From the NCBI RefSeq assembly GCF_022771645.1, contig NZ_JALFCU010000057.1:1-12481 (forward strand): 12,481 nucleotides of DNA, read 5' to 3'. This document shows, piece after piece, positions 6,406 to 12,384 of the stretch (its first letter is position 1; each line of letters opens with the position of its first letter). Under the pieces are notes generated by a model, which saw nothing but the letters and a program-made list of their open reading frames with translations, was not told the origin of the DNA and did no database searches. Both the position numbers and the translations under genes were made by a program. The DNA comes from Selenomonas sp. (GTDB taxonomy: Bacteria > Bacillota > Negativicutes > Selenomonadales > Selenomonadaceae).

Positions 6406-7620
6406 TCATGCTTCCGCTTTGCAGGCAATCACGCGCAGCAGCATGGGGTTCGAATCTTTTGTCTGGGAAAATCCGCGCGATTCTTGCATGGAAAGGACGC
6501 GGAAGCCTTCGGCTTCCAGCGCCGCCCGCACGTTTTCCGGCCGCAGGAAGCGGCGGAAATGGCCGTCGTAGCGGAAAGCATCCGGTTCGACGCATTCGCC
6601 TTTTCCATAGAGGTCGTCATGCACCGTCCGTGCTTCGATGAAGAGCAGGCCGGACGTTTTCAGTGCGGCGCGGAGGTTTTTCAGGAGTTCCCGCTGCTGC
6701 GCCGCGTTGATCGCGTGCAGCGTGAAGCGGCTGTAGACGCAATCGTATTGGCATTGGAAGATGATCTGGCTTTTCACGAAATCATCGCAGATGAACGTCG
6801 CGCGCGTTTCTTGCGCTGTCTCGCTGCGCAGGCTGCAGATGGCCACTTCGGAAGCATCCACACCCGTGACGAAGCATCCTTGCGCGAGAAAATATCGGCT
6901 GTCGCGGCCGTTGCCGCAGCCGAGTTCCAACACATGCTTTCCCGCCAACGAGTTCTGCGCGTCCGCATCGTAGGACTTGAGATACGACACGACCGCTTTG
7001 GCAAAGCTGCTCGGTGCGCCGAGGACGGCCGGACGCGACGCATAGTAGGCATTCCAATAGGCCGTGTCCCGCGCGAAATCCGACAGACGTTGCGGCGCGA
7101 GCGCGCGAATCTGCTGCACGCAGTCCGCGACAGGCATCGCTCCGTCATTTTTCAGCACGAGGTCCGGATGCTTCGGGAACTCCGTCGTCTCGTCGAGGCC
7201 CGGGACGTCCACCGCTGTGCCGGCAGCATAGCCGGAATAAAGCCCTTTCTTGTCGCGCTGCTGCAAGACGTCAAGCGGGACGTCGAGGAAGACTTCGATG
7301 TAGCCGTCGATGTTTTCGCGGTTCCAATCGCGGATCTCGTCGAACATCGCGATCGTGCAGATGATGACCCACAGGCCTTGCTCTGCGAGGAATTTTGTGA
7401 GCTGCGCATACCGCTTGCCGCGCGCGAGGCGGTCTTCCGTGCGATAGCCGCCCGTCGTGAAGAGCTTCAAAATATCGCCGTCCAAGATGACGACGTTGTC
7501 CCGCTCTTCTTTCAGCTGATAGTAGAGCGCCGTGCCGATCGTCGTCTTGCCGCTCCCCGACAGTCCCGTGATCCAATACACGCGTCCATGTTTCGCCTGC
7601 GTTTTCTGCTCTTCTCCCAT
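6406..7620 (-). CDS. Fusion of APS-kinase-like kinase and class I SAM-dependent methyltransferase
   Basis: A 404-residue two-domain protein. Residues 1 to about 175 form a CysC-type kinase: GLSGSGKTT (19-27), LDGD (46-49), DWNREN (98-103) and RDKKGLY (122-128). Residues about 185-404 form a Rossmann methyltransferase with SAM motif I VLELGCGNGRD (230-240), the acidic VDAS after strand 2 (254-257) and YDCVYSRFTLHAI near 292-304. The kinase likely acts on an activated phosphonate nucleotide; the methyltransferase may methylate a phosphonate oxygen or hydroxyl. Both roles are inferred from neighbours; the C. jejuni phosphoramidate locus likewise combines a CysC-like kinase with methyltransferases. 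The frame extends to an ATG at 7662, but the ATG at 7618-7620 has AGAGGA nearby and aligns with the paralogue's N-terminus (MGxxQK...HGRVYWITGLSG), so it is preferred. It has its own promoter and terminator. Confidence 0.9.
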   Translation of the reverse strand: MGEEQKTQAKHGRVYWITGLSGSGKTTIGTALYYQLKEERDNVVILDGDILKLFTTGGYRTEDRLARGKRYAQLTKFLAEQGLWVIICTIAMFDEIRDWNRENIDGYIEVFLDVPLDVLQQRDKKGLYSGYAAGTAVDVPGLDETTEFPKHPDLVLKNDGAMPVADCVQQIRALAPQRLSDFARDTAYWNAYYASRPAVLGAPSSFAKAVVSYLKSYDADAQNSLAGKHVLELGCGNGRDSRYFLAQGCFVTGVDASEVAICSLRSETAQETRATFICDDFVKSQIIFQCQYDCVYSRFTLHAINAAQQRELLKNLRAALKTSGLLFIEARTVHDDLYGKGECVEPDAFRYDGHFRRFLRPENVRAALEAEGFRVLSMQESRGFSQTKDSNPMLLRVIACKAEA

Positions 7621-7693
7621 AGCCGTCCTCTCTGCTCTCTTCCATGTCGTTGAGATTCCCATCCGATAGGGCCTCGCGGCGCACTATGTCTAT

Positions 7694-7744
7694 CATCATA
7701 GCACAACCGCCCCCCCTAGCAAGACATTCCGCCCCATAAAAAAA
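7694..7744 (-). promoter_or_regulatory. Promoter block of the kinase-methyltransferase gene (repeat copy B)
   Basis: On the minus strand TTGCTA (7717-7722) and TATGAT (7695-7700) are 16 bases apart, with an extended -10 (TGC) and a G7 run in the spacer at 7710-7716. The start near 7688 leaves a leader of about 68 nt before the ATG at 7620. It is nearly identical to 6283-6333. Confidence 0.8.
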
Positions 7745-8059
7745 GGGGCTGTTGCAGTTACTAGACCGATTTCACAATCATCTGTTGCCGAACGTTCCTC
7801 ATACAGAAGCCTTCCCCTACGGGGAAGGTGGCGCCGCAGGCGACGGAAAGGGTGGCGAAGGTAGAGCGTGACTATTACGTAAAAAATTGAGTCGAAGGAC
7901 GTTATAAAATCCTTCGACTCAATTTTTGTTTGTATTCGTTACATCGTACCTCCGACACCCTCTCCACCGCTTCGCGGTCCCCCTCTCCCGTTGGGAGAGG
8001 CTGGTGTATAAGTTACGGTCGCAATCTTATGAAACCACTCCAGTAAGTGCAACAGCCCC
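7745..8059. mobile_element. MITE-like 315-bp imperfect palindrome
   Basis: The perfect 12-bp terminal inverted repeats GGGGCTGTTGCA (7745-7756) and its complement (8048-8059) are followed by further matching arms. Two 56-bp inner blocks (7808-7863 and 7947-8002) match as inverted copies at about 39 of 56 positions. The centre is a perfect 18-bp hairpin. No transposase is encoded, so it would be non-autonomous. The ends recall IS6-type termini (CTGTTGCA), though that is only a resemblance. No target-site duplication is visible. In minus orientation the fold-back is followed directly by T7, so the element may terminate the yaaR-rsmI transcript. Within the gene-free stretch 7621-8066 I see only this element and the promoter block. 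Confidence 0.75.
7882..7927. terminator. Central hairpin of the MITE-like element, possible bidirectional terminator
   Basis: A perfect 18-bp stem pairs 7882-7899 with 7910-7927 around a 10-nt loop. The stem ends are A/T runs, so either strand gives a stem followed by five or six T. The minus strand continues from rsmI, the only intact gene running into it. Confidence 0.65.
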
Positions 8060-8066
8060 CGTGCCT

Positions 8067-8906
8067 TCATTCTGTTTCGAGCAACAACTGATAAATGTCC
8101 CGCCGGCTCACGCCGAGGTCTTTCGCCGCCGCGCGCATCGCTTCTTTCTTCGCGAGCCCTGTCGAGAGATAGTGTTCGTAGAGCGCCTTCGGGTCTTGCG
8201 GCGTTTCTGCGGGCTGCGCGTCCGCTTCCCCCGGGGCGCAGCCTTCGACGACGAGCACGTATTCCCCGCGCGGCTCGTGCGTTTCGTAAAACGCGATCAT
8301 CTCTGCGAGCGTCCCGCGCTGGAACTCTTCGAACCGCTTCGTGAGCTCGCGTCCGAGCGCGACGCGGCGCGTGCCGCCGAGCGCGTCCGCCATTGCCGCG
8401 AGCGTTTTTTTCAGATGATGCGGCGCTTCGTAAAAAATCAGCGTGTCCGCGCGACTTTTGACCTCCGCGAGCGTTTCCTGCGCTTTCTTCGACGTCTTCG
8501 GCAGGAATCCGACGAATGTGAAGCGCGTCGTGTCGAGGCCGGAGCAGATGAGCGCCGAGAGCCCCGCGTTCGCGCCGGGGAGCGGCGTGACCGTGAGCCC
8601 CGCCGCGATCGCGAGCTCCGCGAGATGCGCGCCGGGGTCGCAGATGCCCGGCAGGCCCGCGTCGCTGACGCAGGCGAGGTCATGCCCCTCCTGCATCCAC
8701 ACGATGAGCTCGGGGCCTTTCGTCAGCTTGTTGTGCTCGTGATAACTCGTGAGGCGCGTGTGGATGTCGAAATGCGTGAGGAGCTGCCGCGTGTGGCGCG
8801 TGTCCTCGGCCGCGATGAGCTCCACCTCGCTGAGCACGCGCACAGCGCGGTACGTCATGTCCTCGAGGTTGCCGATGGGCGTCGCGCAAAGATAGAGCGT
8901 ACTCAT
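8067..8906 (-). CDS. rsmI: 16S rRNA (cytidine1402-2'-O)-methyltransferase
   Basis: A 279-residue tetrapyrrole-methylase-fold enzyme that 2'-O-methylates C1402 in the ribosomal P site using SAM. The family signatures are all present: ATPIGNLEDMT (8-18), AEDTRHTR (33-40), SDAGLPGICDPG (81-92), the SAM-binding PLPGANA (108-114) and GFLP (133-136), with a C-terminal helical region. Length is normal for the family. The ATG at 8904-8906 overlaps the trmN6 stop by ATGA and has GGAATGGAG just upstream, so translation is coupled. It is the last gene of the yaaR operon; its stop lies 7 nt from the inverted-repeat element. Confidence 0.97.
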   Translation of the reverse strand: MSTLYLCATPIGNLEDMTYRAVRVLSEVELIAAEDTRHTRQLLTHFDIHTRLTSYHEHNKLTKGPELIVWMQEGHDLACVSDAGLPGICDPGAHLAELAIAAGLTVTPLPGANAGLSALICSGLDTTRFTFVGFLPKTSKKAQETLAEVKSRADTLIFYEAPHHLKKTLAAMADALGGTRRVALGRELTKRFEEFQRGTLAEMIAFYETHEPRGEYVLVVEGCAPGEADAQPAETPQDPKALYEHYLSTGLAKKEAMRAAAKDLGVSRRDIYQLLLETE

Positions 8907-9652
8907 AAAGCATTCTCCATTCCATAGATATCAAAAATTTCCCGCGTATAGACGCCGTCCGCCTCGTGCACGATGAGCGGCGGCAGCACTTGGAGGCCGC
9001 CGGGGTTCGCGCCCTTGACGGCCTCGATGAGCATCATGTTCGGCGCTTTCGCGGCTTTCGGCTGCACCATGCGCAATCGCTTTCCTTCCATCTGATGCTC
9101 GTGGAGCGCCACGATGATCTCGCCGAGCCGTTCCGGCAGGTGCACCATGGCGAAATGGCCGCCGAAGCGCAGCATGACCTGCGCCGCGCGCACGACGTCC
9201 GCAAGCGTCGCCGTGAACTCGTGCCGCGCCCGCGCGACGCCGGCAATCTTGTTCGCCATGCCCTGCGTGACCGGCCGGTACGGCGGATTCGCGAGCACGA
9301 GGTCGAACGACTCGCGCGGGTACAGCTGCTCGATGGCGCGATAATCGCCTTCGCGCACGAAAATCTTGTCTTCAAGCTCGTTCATGATGACATTGCGCGC
9401 TGCGACGTCAGCCATGACGTGCGAAAGCTCGACGGCATCGATGCGCGCGGCTTCGTCCGCGATGAGCAGCGGGATCACGCCTGTCCCTGTGCCGAGCTCG
9501 AGCACGCGATCGTTTTTATGGACGCGCGGAAAATGAGCGAGCAGCACAGCATCCAGCGAAAAGCAGAATTCCTGCGTGTTCTGGATGATGTGCCGCCCGC
9601 TCTTCATCAAATCGTCCAGCCGTTCATGTTCCTTCAGGCCGGGCTGTCTCAT
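8903..9652 (-). CDS. TrmN6/YabB-type tRNA adenine-N6 methyltransferase
   Basis: A 249-residue class I methyltransferase. Motif I is VLELGTGTGVIP (50-61), the acidic ribose-binding residue lies in DAVELS, and the catalytic NPPY motif typical of N6-adenine methyltransferases is at 122-125. The E. coli homologue TrmN6 methylates A37 of tRNA(Val); Firmicutes YabB proteins in this same operon position are annotated alike, but the exact tRNA target cannot be read from sequence. The ATG overlaps the ricT stop (ATGA), and the gene in turn overlaps rsmI by four bases. The neighbours are RNA-modifying or RNA-handling proteins, consistent with a tRNA substrate. Confidence 0.9.
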   Translation of the reverse strand: MRQPGLKEHERLDDLMKSGRHIIQNTQEFCFSLDAVLLAHFPRVHKNDRVLELGTGTGVIPLLIADEAARIDAVELSHVMADVAARNVIMNELEDKIFVREGDYRAIEQLYPRESFDLVLANPPYRPVTQGMANKIAGVARARHEFTATLADVVRAAQVMLRFGGHFAMVHLPERLGEIIVALHEHQMEGKRLRMVQPKAAKAPNMMLIEAVKGANPGGLQVLPPLIVHEADGVYTREIFDIYGMENAL

Positions 9653-10797
9653 TCGTTTTTGTCTCCATGGTTGCCGCGATTCCCGTCGTTTTGTCCATCA
9701 CGCGGACGGCGGTCGCGTGGCCGATTGTTATTGCGTGGGCGGCGCGGGCGGCGCGGCTTGCCGTCCTGCGGCCGCTCGCCGCTCGCGCTCCGGTTCTCGC
9801 GCCATTCGCGGCGCTCGCCCTTGTCGCGCGGCCGGCGCGGCGGGCGGCGGTTCTGCTGCGGACGGCGCGGGCGGCGGCTCTGCATCGACGCGGCGACGTC
9901 TTCCGCCCCGCCCTGCGCCTGCTCGAGCACAGCTTCCTCCGTGCCCTCGGCATTTTCCGCCGCCAGTTCCTCGGGATCGCGCTCGACGATATCGTCCCAA
10001 CTGCTCACAACGGTGCGTCCGTTGTTCAGGAGAATCGTCGCCGTATGGCGCTGCTGGTTCACAGAAATGACCTTGCCGTCGCCGCCCATCGTCGCGACGA
10101 TGCTGCCCTGTTCCGGCTCGTGCGCGACCGCGCGTTTCTGCCCGCAGCACACGCCGTTGCAATAGCCGTCGTTCTCGTACTTCAGGCAGCACATGAGGCG
10201 GCCGCAGATGCCCGAAATCTTCGTCGGGTTCAGCGAAAGGTTCTGCTCCTTCGCCATGCGGATGGACACGGGCACGAACTCGCCGAGGAACGTCGCGCAG
10301 CACAGCGGCCGACCGCAGCAGCCCATGCCGCCCATGAGCTTCGCCTCATCGCGCACGCCGATCTGCCGCAGCTCGATGCGCGTGCGGAACACGGACGCGA
10401 GGTCTTTCACGAGCTCGCGGAAGTCGATGCGCCCGTCCGCCGTGAAATAAAACACAATCTTGTTGCGGTCGAACGTATACTCGACATCGACGAGCTTCAT
10501 CGGCAGATGATGCGCCGCAATCTTTTGCACGCCGACGTCGAATGCTTCCTTTTCACGCTCCTTGTTGTCCGCGACGCGCTGCAAGTCGTCATCCGACGCA
10601 ATGCGCTGCACGATGCGGACGGGGAACACCACGTCCTTGTCGTCGACCTCGCGCGGGCCGACGACGACTTCGCCGCACTCCATGCCGCGCGCGGTCTCGA
10701 CGATGACGTGATCGCCTTTTTCAATCTCCAGCCGCCCCTGGCCGAAATCATATACTTTGCCCGCTTTCTTGAAGCGGACGCCAATCATGGTCTGCAT
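9649..10797 (-). CDS. ricT: PSP1-domain protein RicT (YaaT), with long basic tail
   Basis: A 382-residue PSP1-family protein. In Bacillus subtilis RicT (about 275 residues) forms the Fe-S containing RicA-RicF-RicT complex that supports RNase Y cleavage and affects phosphorelay output. The conserved core spans about 1-275 and contains the cysteine cluster CCGRPLCC (160-167), GICGRLMCC (196-204) and C213/C217/C218. Residues about 277-300 are acidic. Residues 307-382 form a low-complexity tail very rich in Arg, Pro, Asn, Gly and Asp with repeated RRPRRP-like units, probably disordered and possibly RNA-binding; this tail is well beyond the usual family length. The ATG at 10795-10797 has GGAG 7 nt upstream. 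It lies 23 nt after holB and overlaps trmN6. The yabA gene found next in Bacillus is absent. Confidence 0.93.
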   Translation of the reverse strand: MQTMIGVRFKKAGKVYDFGQGRLEIEKGDHVIVETARGMECGEVVVGPREVDDKDVVFPVRIVQRIASDDDLQRVADNKEREKEAFDVGVQKIAAHHLPMKLVDVEYTFDRNKIVFYFTADGRIDFRELVKDLASVFRTRIELRQIGVRDEAKLMGGMGCCGRPLCCATFLGEFVPVSIRMAKEQNLSLNPTKISGICGRLMCCLKYENDGYCNGVCCGQKRAVAHEPEQGSIVATMGGDGKVISVNQQRHTATILLNNGRTVVSSWDDIVERDPEELAAENAEGTEEAVLEQAQGGAEDVAASMQSRRPRRPQQNRRPPRRPRDKGERREWRENRSASGERPQDGKPRRPRRPRNNNRPRDRRPRDGQNDGNRGNHGDKNE

Positions 10798-10820
10798 AAA
10801 ATTACTCCAAATCTATCCAT

Positions 10821-11813
10821 TCAAGCCTCCATCGCCCGGAAGAAAAAGCCCTCGAGCAGGAGGCGCTGGTTCACATTCACCAACAGACGGCGGTTCATCG
10901 CGCGCACGAGCACCAAGAGCGCCTCGATGCGCGCGAGCGGAAACGACGGCAACAGCGCCGCCAGCCGGTCACGCAAATCCTTGTGATACAAGAGCAGGCT
11001 CGCGCCATCCTCCGTCAGCACGAGCAGATCGCGCAGCAGCATGCCGAGATACAAAAACCACTCGCTGAGCTTTTCGCGCGGCAGCTTTTCCATCGCCGCA
11101 CTCTTCTCGAACACATCCTGCGGACGGAACGTGCCGAGATGCGCGAGGAATGCCGCCGCATCATCGCGCATCGTGAGGCCGCCGTCATCGTAGAGCCGGA
11201 GCGCCCGGCCGAAACTGCCGTCCGACAGCGCCGAGAGCTCCGCCGCCATCGCCTCGGGAATGCCGCGCAGCGCCAGCGCGTGCGCAAGCTCCGCCTCCGG
11301 AAGGCTGCCGAAGCCCACATTCATGCAACGCGAGCGGATCGTGTCGAGCATCGACGACCGCGCGCGCGTCACGAGGATGAAATGCACGGCGCCTTTCGGC
11401 TCTTCCAGGGTCTTGAGCAAGCTGTTTTCCGCCGCTTCGTTCATCATTTCCGCATCATCGATGACGACAACGCGCTGCGCCGCGAGGAGCGGCGCACGCT
11501 CCACATTCGCCTGCATCGCGCGGATGACGTCGATCTTGATGGTCTTGACCGCTTTGCCCTCGGGATGGATTTCATAATAATCCGGATGCGAATCCTGCAA
11601 GAGCGCGCGGCACTGCCGGCACGTTCCGCACGGCCGCGCATCCGCGCCCTCGCACAAGAGCTCCGCTGCCATGGCACGCGCCACGCGCAATTTCCCGACG
11701 CCGTCCGGCCCGTGAAACAGCATCGCATGCGGCAAGCGCCCTTCCGCCCGCAGCTTCCGGAGTCGCGTGATCTGTTGCTCATGCCCGAGAATGTTTTCCC
11801 ATGCGATCTCCAT
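10821..11813 (-). CDS. holB: DNA polymerase III delta' subunit
   Basis: A 330-residue clamp-loader subunit that helps load the sliding clamp during replication. The AAA+ core shows ENILGHEQQ at the N-terminus, a degenerate P-loop GPDGVGKLR (35-43) in which the usual GKT/S is replaced by GKLR, as expected for a subunit that need not hydrolyse ATP, a zinc knuckle with C54, C62, C65 and C68, a Walker-B-like VVVIDDAE (115-122) and the SRC motif (161-163). The frame is open 54 codons further upstream, but that extension is low-complexity sequence antisense in character and overlaps yaaR; MEIAWENILG at 11813 is the start. Its ATG shares one base with the yaaR stop (TGATG), so translation is probably coupled. 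Confidence 0.96.
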   Translation of the reverse strand: MEIAWENILGHEQQITRLRKLRAEGRLPHAMLFHGPDGVGKLRVARAMAAELLCEGADARPCGTCRQCRALLQDSHPDYYEIHPEGKAVKTIKIDVIRAMQANVERAPLLAAQRVVVIDDAEMMNEAAENSLLKTLEEPKGAVHFILVTRARSSMLDTIRSRCMNVGFGSLPEAELAHALALRGIPEAMAAELSALSDGSFGRALRLYDDGGLTMRDDAAAFLAHLGTFRPQDVFEKSAAMEKLPREKLSEWFLYLGMLLRDLLVLTEDGASLLLYHKDLRDRLAALLPSFPLARIEALLVLVRAMNRRLLVNVNQRLLLEGFFFRAMEA

Positions 11814-12265
11814 CACATATAAAGGTCGACGAGCATGCCGCGGATTGCATCGTGGCTCGCGATGATGTCGAGCTGGTCGGCCTGCCCGAGGCGGATCTTC
11901 TCCGCCATCTCCTCCAGCTTCTTGTCCACCTTGCGCACCGTCGTATAGACCTTCTGCCGCCCCATGCGGTCCCATCCAGCCTGCGTATGCAGCTCGTACA
12001 TATGATTGACGGCCTCGCCGACAAAATTCTTGATGAGCGTGCGGTATGCCTTGAGCTCATCGTACGTCGGCGTGCGCGACAGCTTCGCACCCTGCTCGTC
12101 GATCTGCTTGAGCATCTTCTCGAGCGTATGCGTGCTCGTCGACGTTTCCTCATCCATGAGCGCCGAGCTGAAATCCGCTTCTGCGCCTTCCGTACGCTCA
12201 TCGAAATCATGCGTGATCTTGACGGACGGCCCCTGCGCCGTCATCCCGTCAATCTTCATCGGCAT
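11813..12265 (-). CDS. yaaR: YaaR-family (DUF327) protein
   Basis: A 150-residue protein of the DUF327 family, which in Bacillus-type genomes lies directly before holB. No catalytic motif is visible. Residues about 1-45 are polar and probably flexible; the rest is mostly helical, with the family-like segment YDELKAYRTLIKNFVGEAVNHMYEL (about 68-92) and a charged helix rich in Lys and Glu before the QADQLDIIASHDAIRGMLVDLY end. The biochemical function is unknown. A GTG three codons upstream (12274) overlaps the ribosome site, so the ATG at 12263-12265, with AGGTGG 5 nt before it, is chosen. It is the first gene of the operon. Confidence 0.88.
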   Translation of the reverse strand: MPMKIDGMTAQGPSVKITHDFDERTEGAEADFSSALMDEETSTSTHTLEKMLKQIDEQGAKLSRTPTYDELKAYRTLIKNFVGEAVNHMYELHTQAGWDRMGRQKVYTTVRKVDKKLEEMAEKIRLGQADQLDIIASHDAIRGMLVDLYM

Positions 12266-12332
12266 CGCTGCCACCTGCTTTCTATGCCTAGACCTCGAAA
12301 AAGGTCACAAGACCGTCGATAATAACACGACT

Positions 12333-12361
12333 ATTATAGCAAAACAAAAAAGGACTCGCAA
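12333..12361 (-). promoter_or_regulatory. Promoter of the yaaR-holB-ricT-trmN6-rsmI operon
   Basis: On the minus strand TTGCGA (12356-12361) and TATAAT (12333-12338) are separated by exactly 17 bases, with TGC before the -10. It is close to the sigma-70/SigA consensus. The -35 lies inside the stem of the 5S terminator, so promoter and terminator share bases. The leader before yaaR is about 60 nt. Confidence 0.85.
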
Positions 12362-12371
12362 CTGCGAGCCC
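12341..12371 (-). terminator. Terminator after the 5S rRNA gene
   Basis: A 9-bp stem pairs 12352-12360 with 12363-12371 (one G-U pair in RNA) with a very short apical loop, followed in minus orientation by a T-rich tract interrupted by one G (12341-12351). It ends the rRNA transcript. Confidence 0.88.
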
Positions 12372-12384
12372 CTTATCATGAGGA

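Larger units (their letters stand above)
6283..7744. repeat. Direct repeat pair: 6283-6333 and 7694-7744
   Basis: Two 51-bp blocks in the same orientation, 48 of 51 bases identical, one upstream of each kinase gene. They contain the T7 tract, -35, G7 spacer and extended -10. The hairpins preceding the T tract differ: a 9-bp stem for the first, the inverted-repeat element for the second. Leaders also show similarity just after the -10 and around the ribosome sites, so gene and promoter were probably duplicated together. Confidence 0.9.

Noticed and set aside
5666..7620. Sulfate assimilation role for the two CysC-like kinases
   Set aside because: No ATP sulfurylase, PAPS reductase or sulfotransferase is present, and the genes sit with PEP mutase; a true APS kinase cannot be excluded, but the context argues against it.
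6241..7653. Long plus-strand open frame (470 codons) opposite the kinase-methyltransferase gene
   Set aside because: It is antisense to a gene with clear motifs; its translation is Arg/Ala/His-rich with no family signature, typical of a shadow frame in GC-rich DNA.
7737..8067. Target-site duplication around the inverted-repeat element
   Set aside because: The flanks (A-rich on the left, GTGCCTTC on the right) do not match at any usual duplication length.
9667..10986. Plus-strand open frame of 439 codons opposite ricT
   Set aside because: It is a low-complexity shadow of the Arg/Pro-rich tail and PSP1 core, with no ribosome site or recognisable domain.
11814..11975. Upstream extension of holB to 11975
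   Set aside because: The extra 54 codons overlap yaaR in another frame and are Gly/Arg-rich; the conserved delta' N-terminus begins at 11813.
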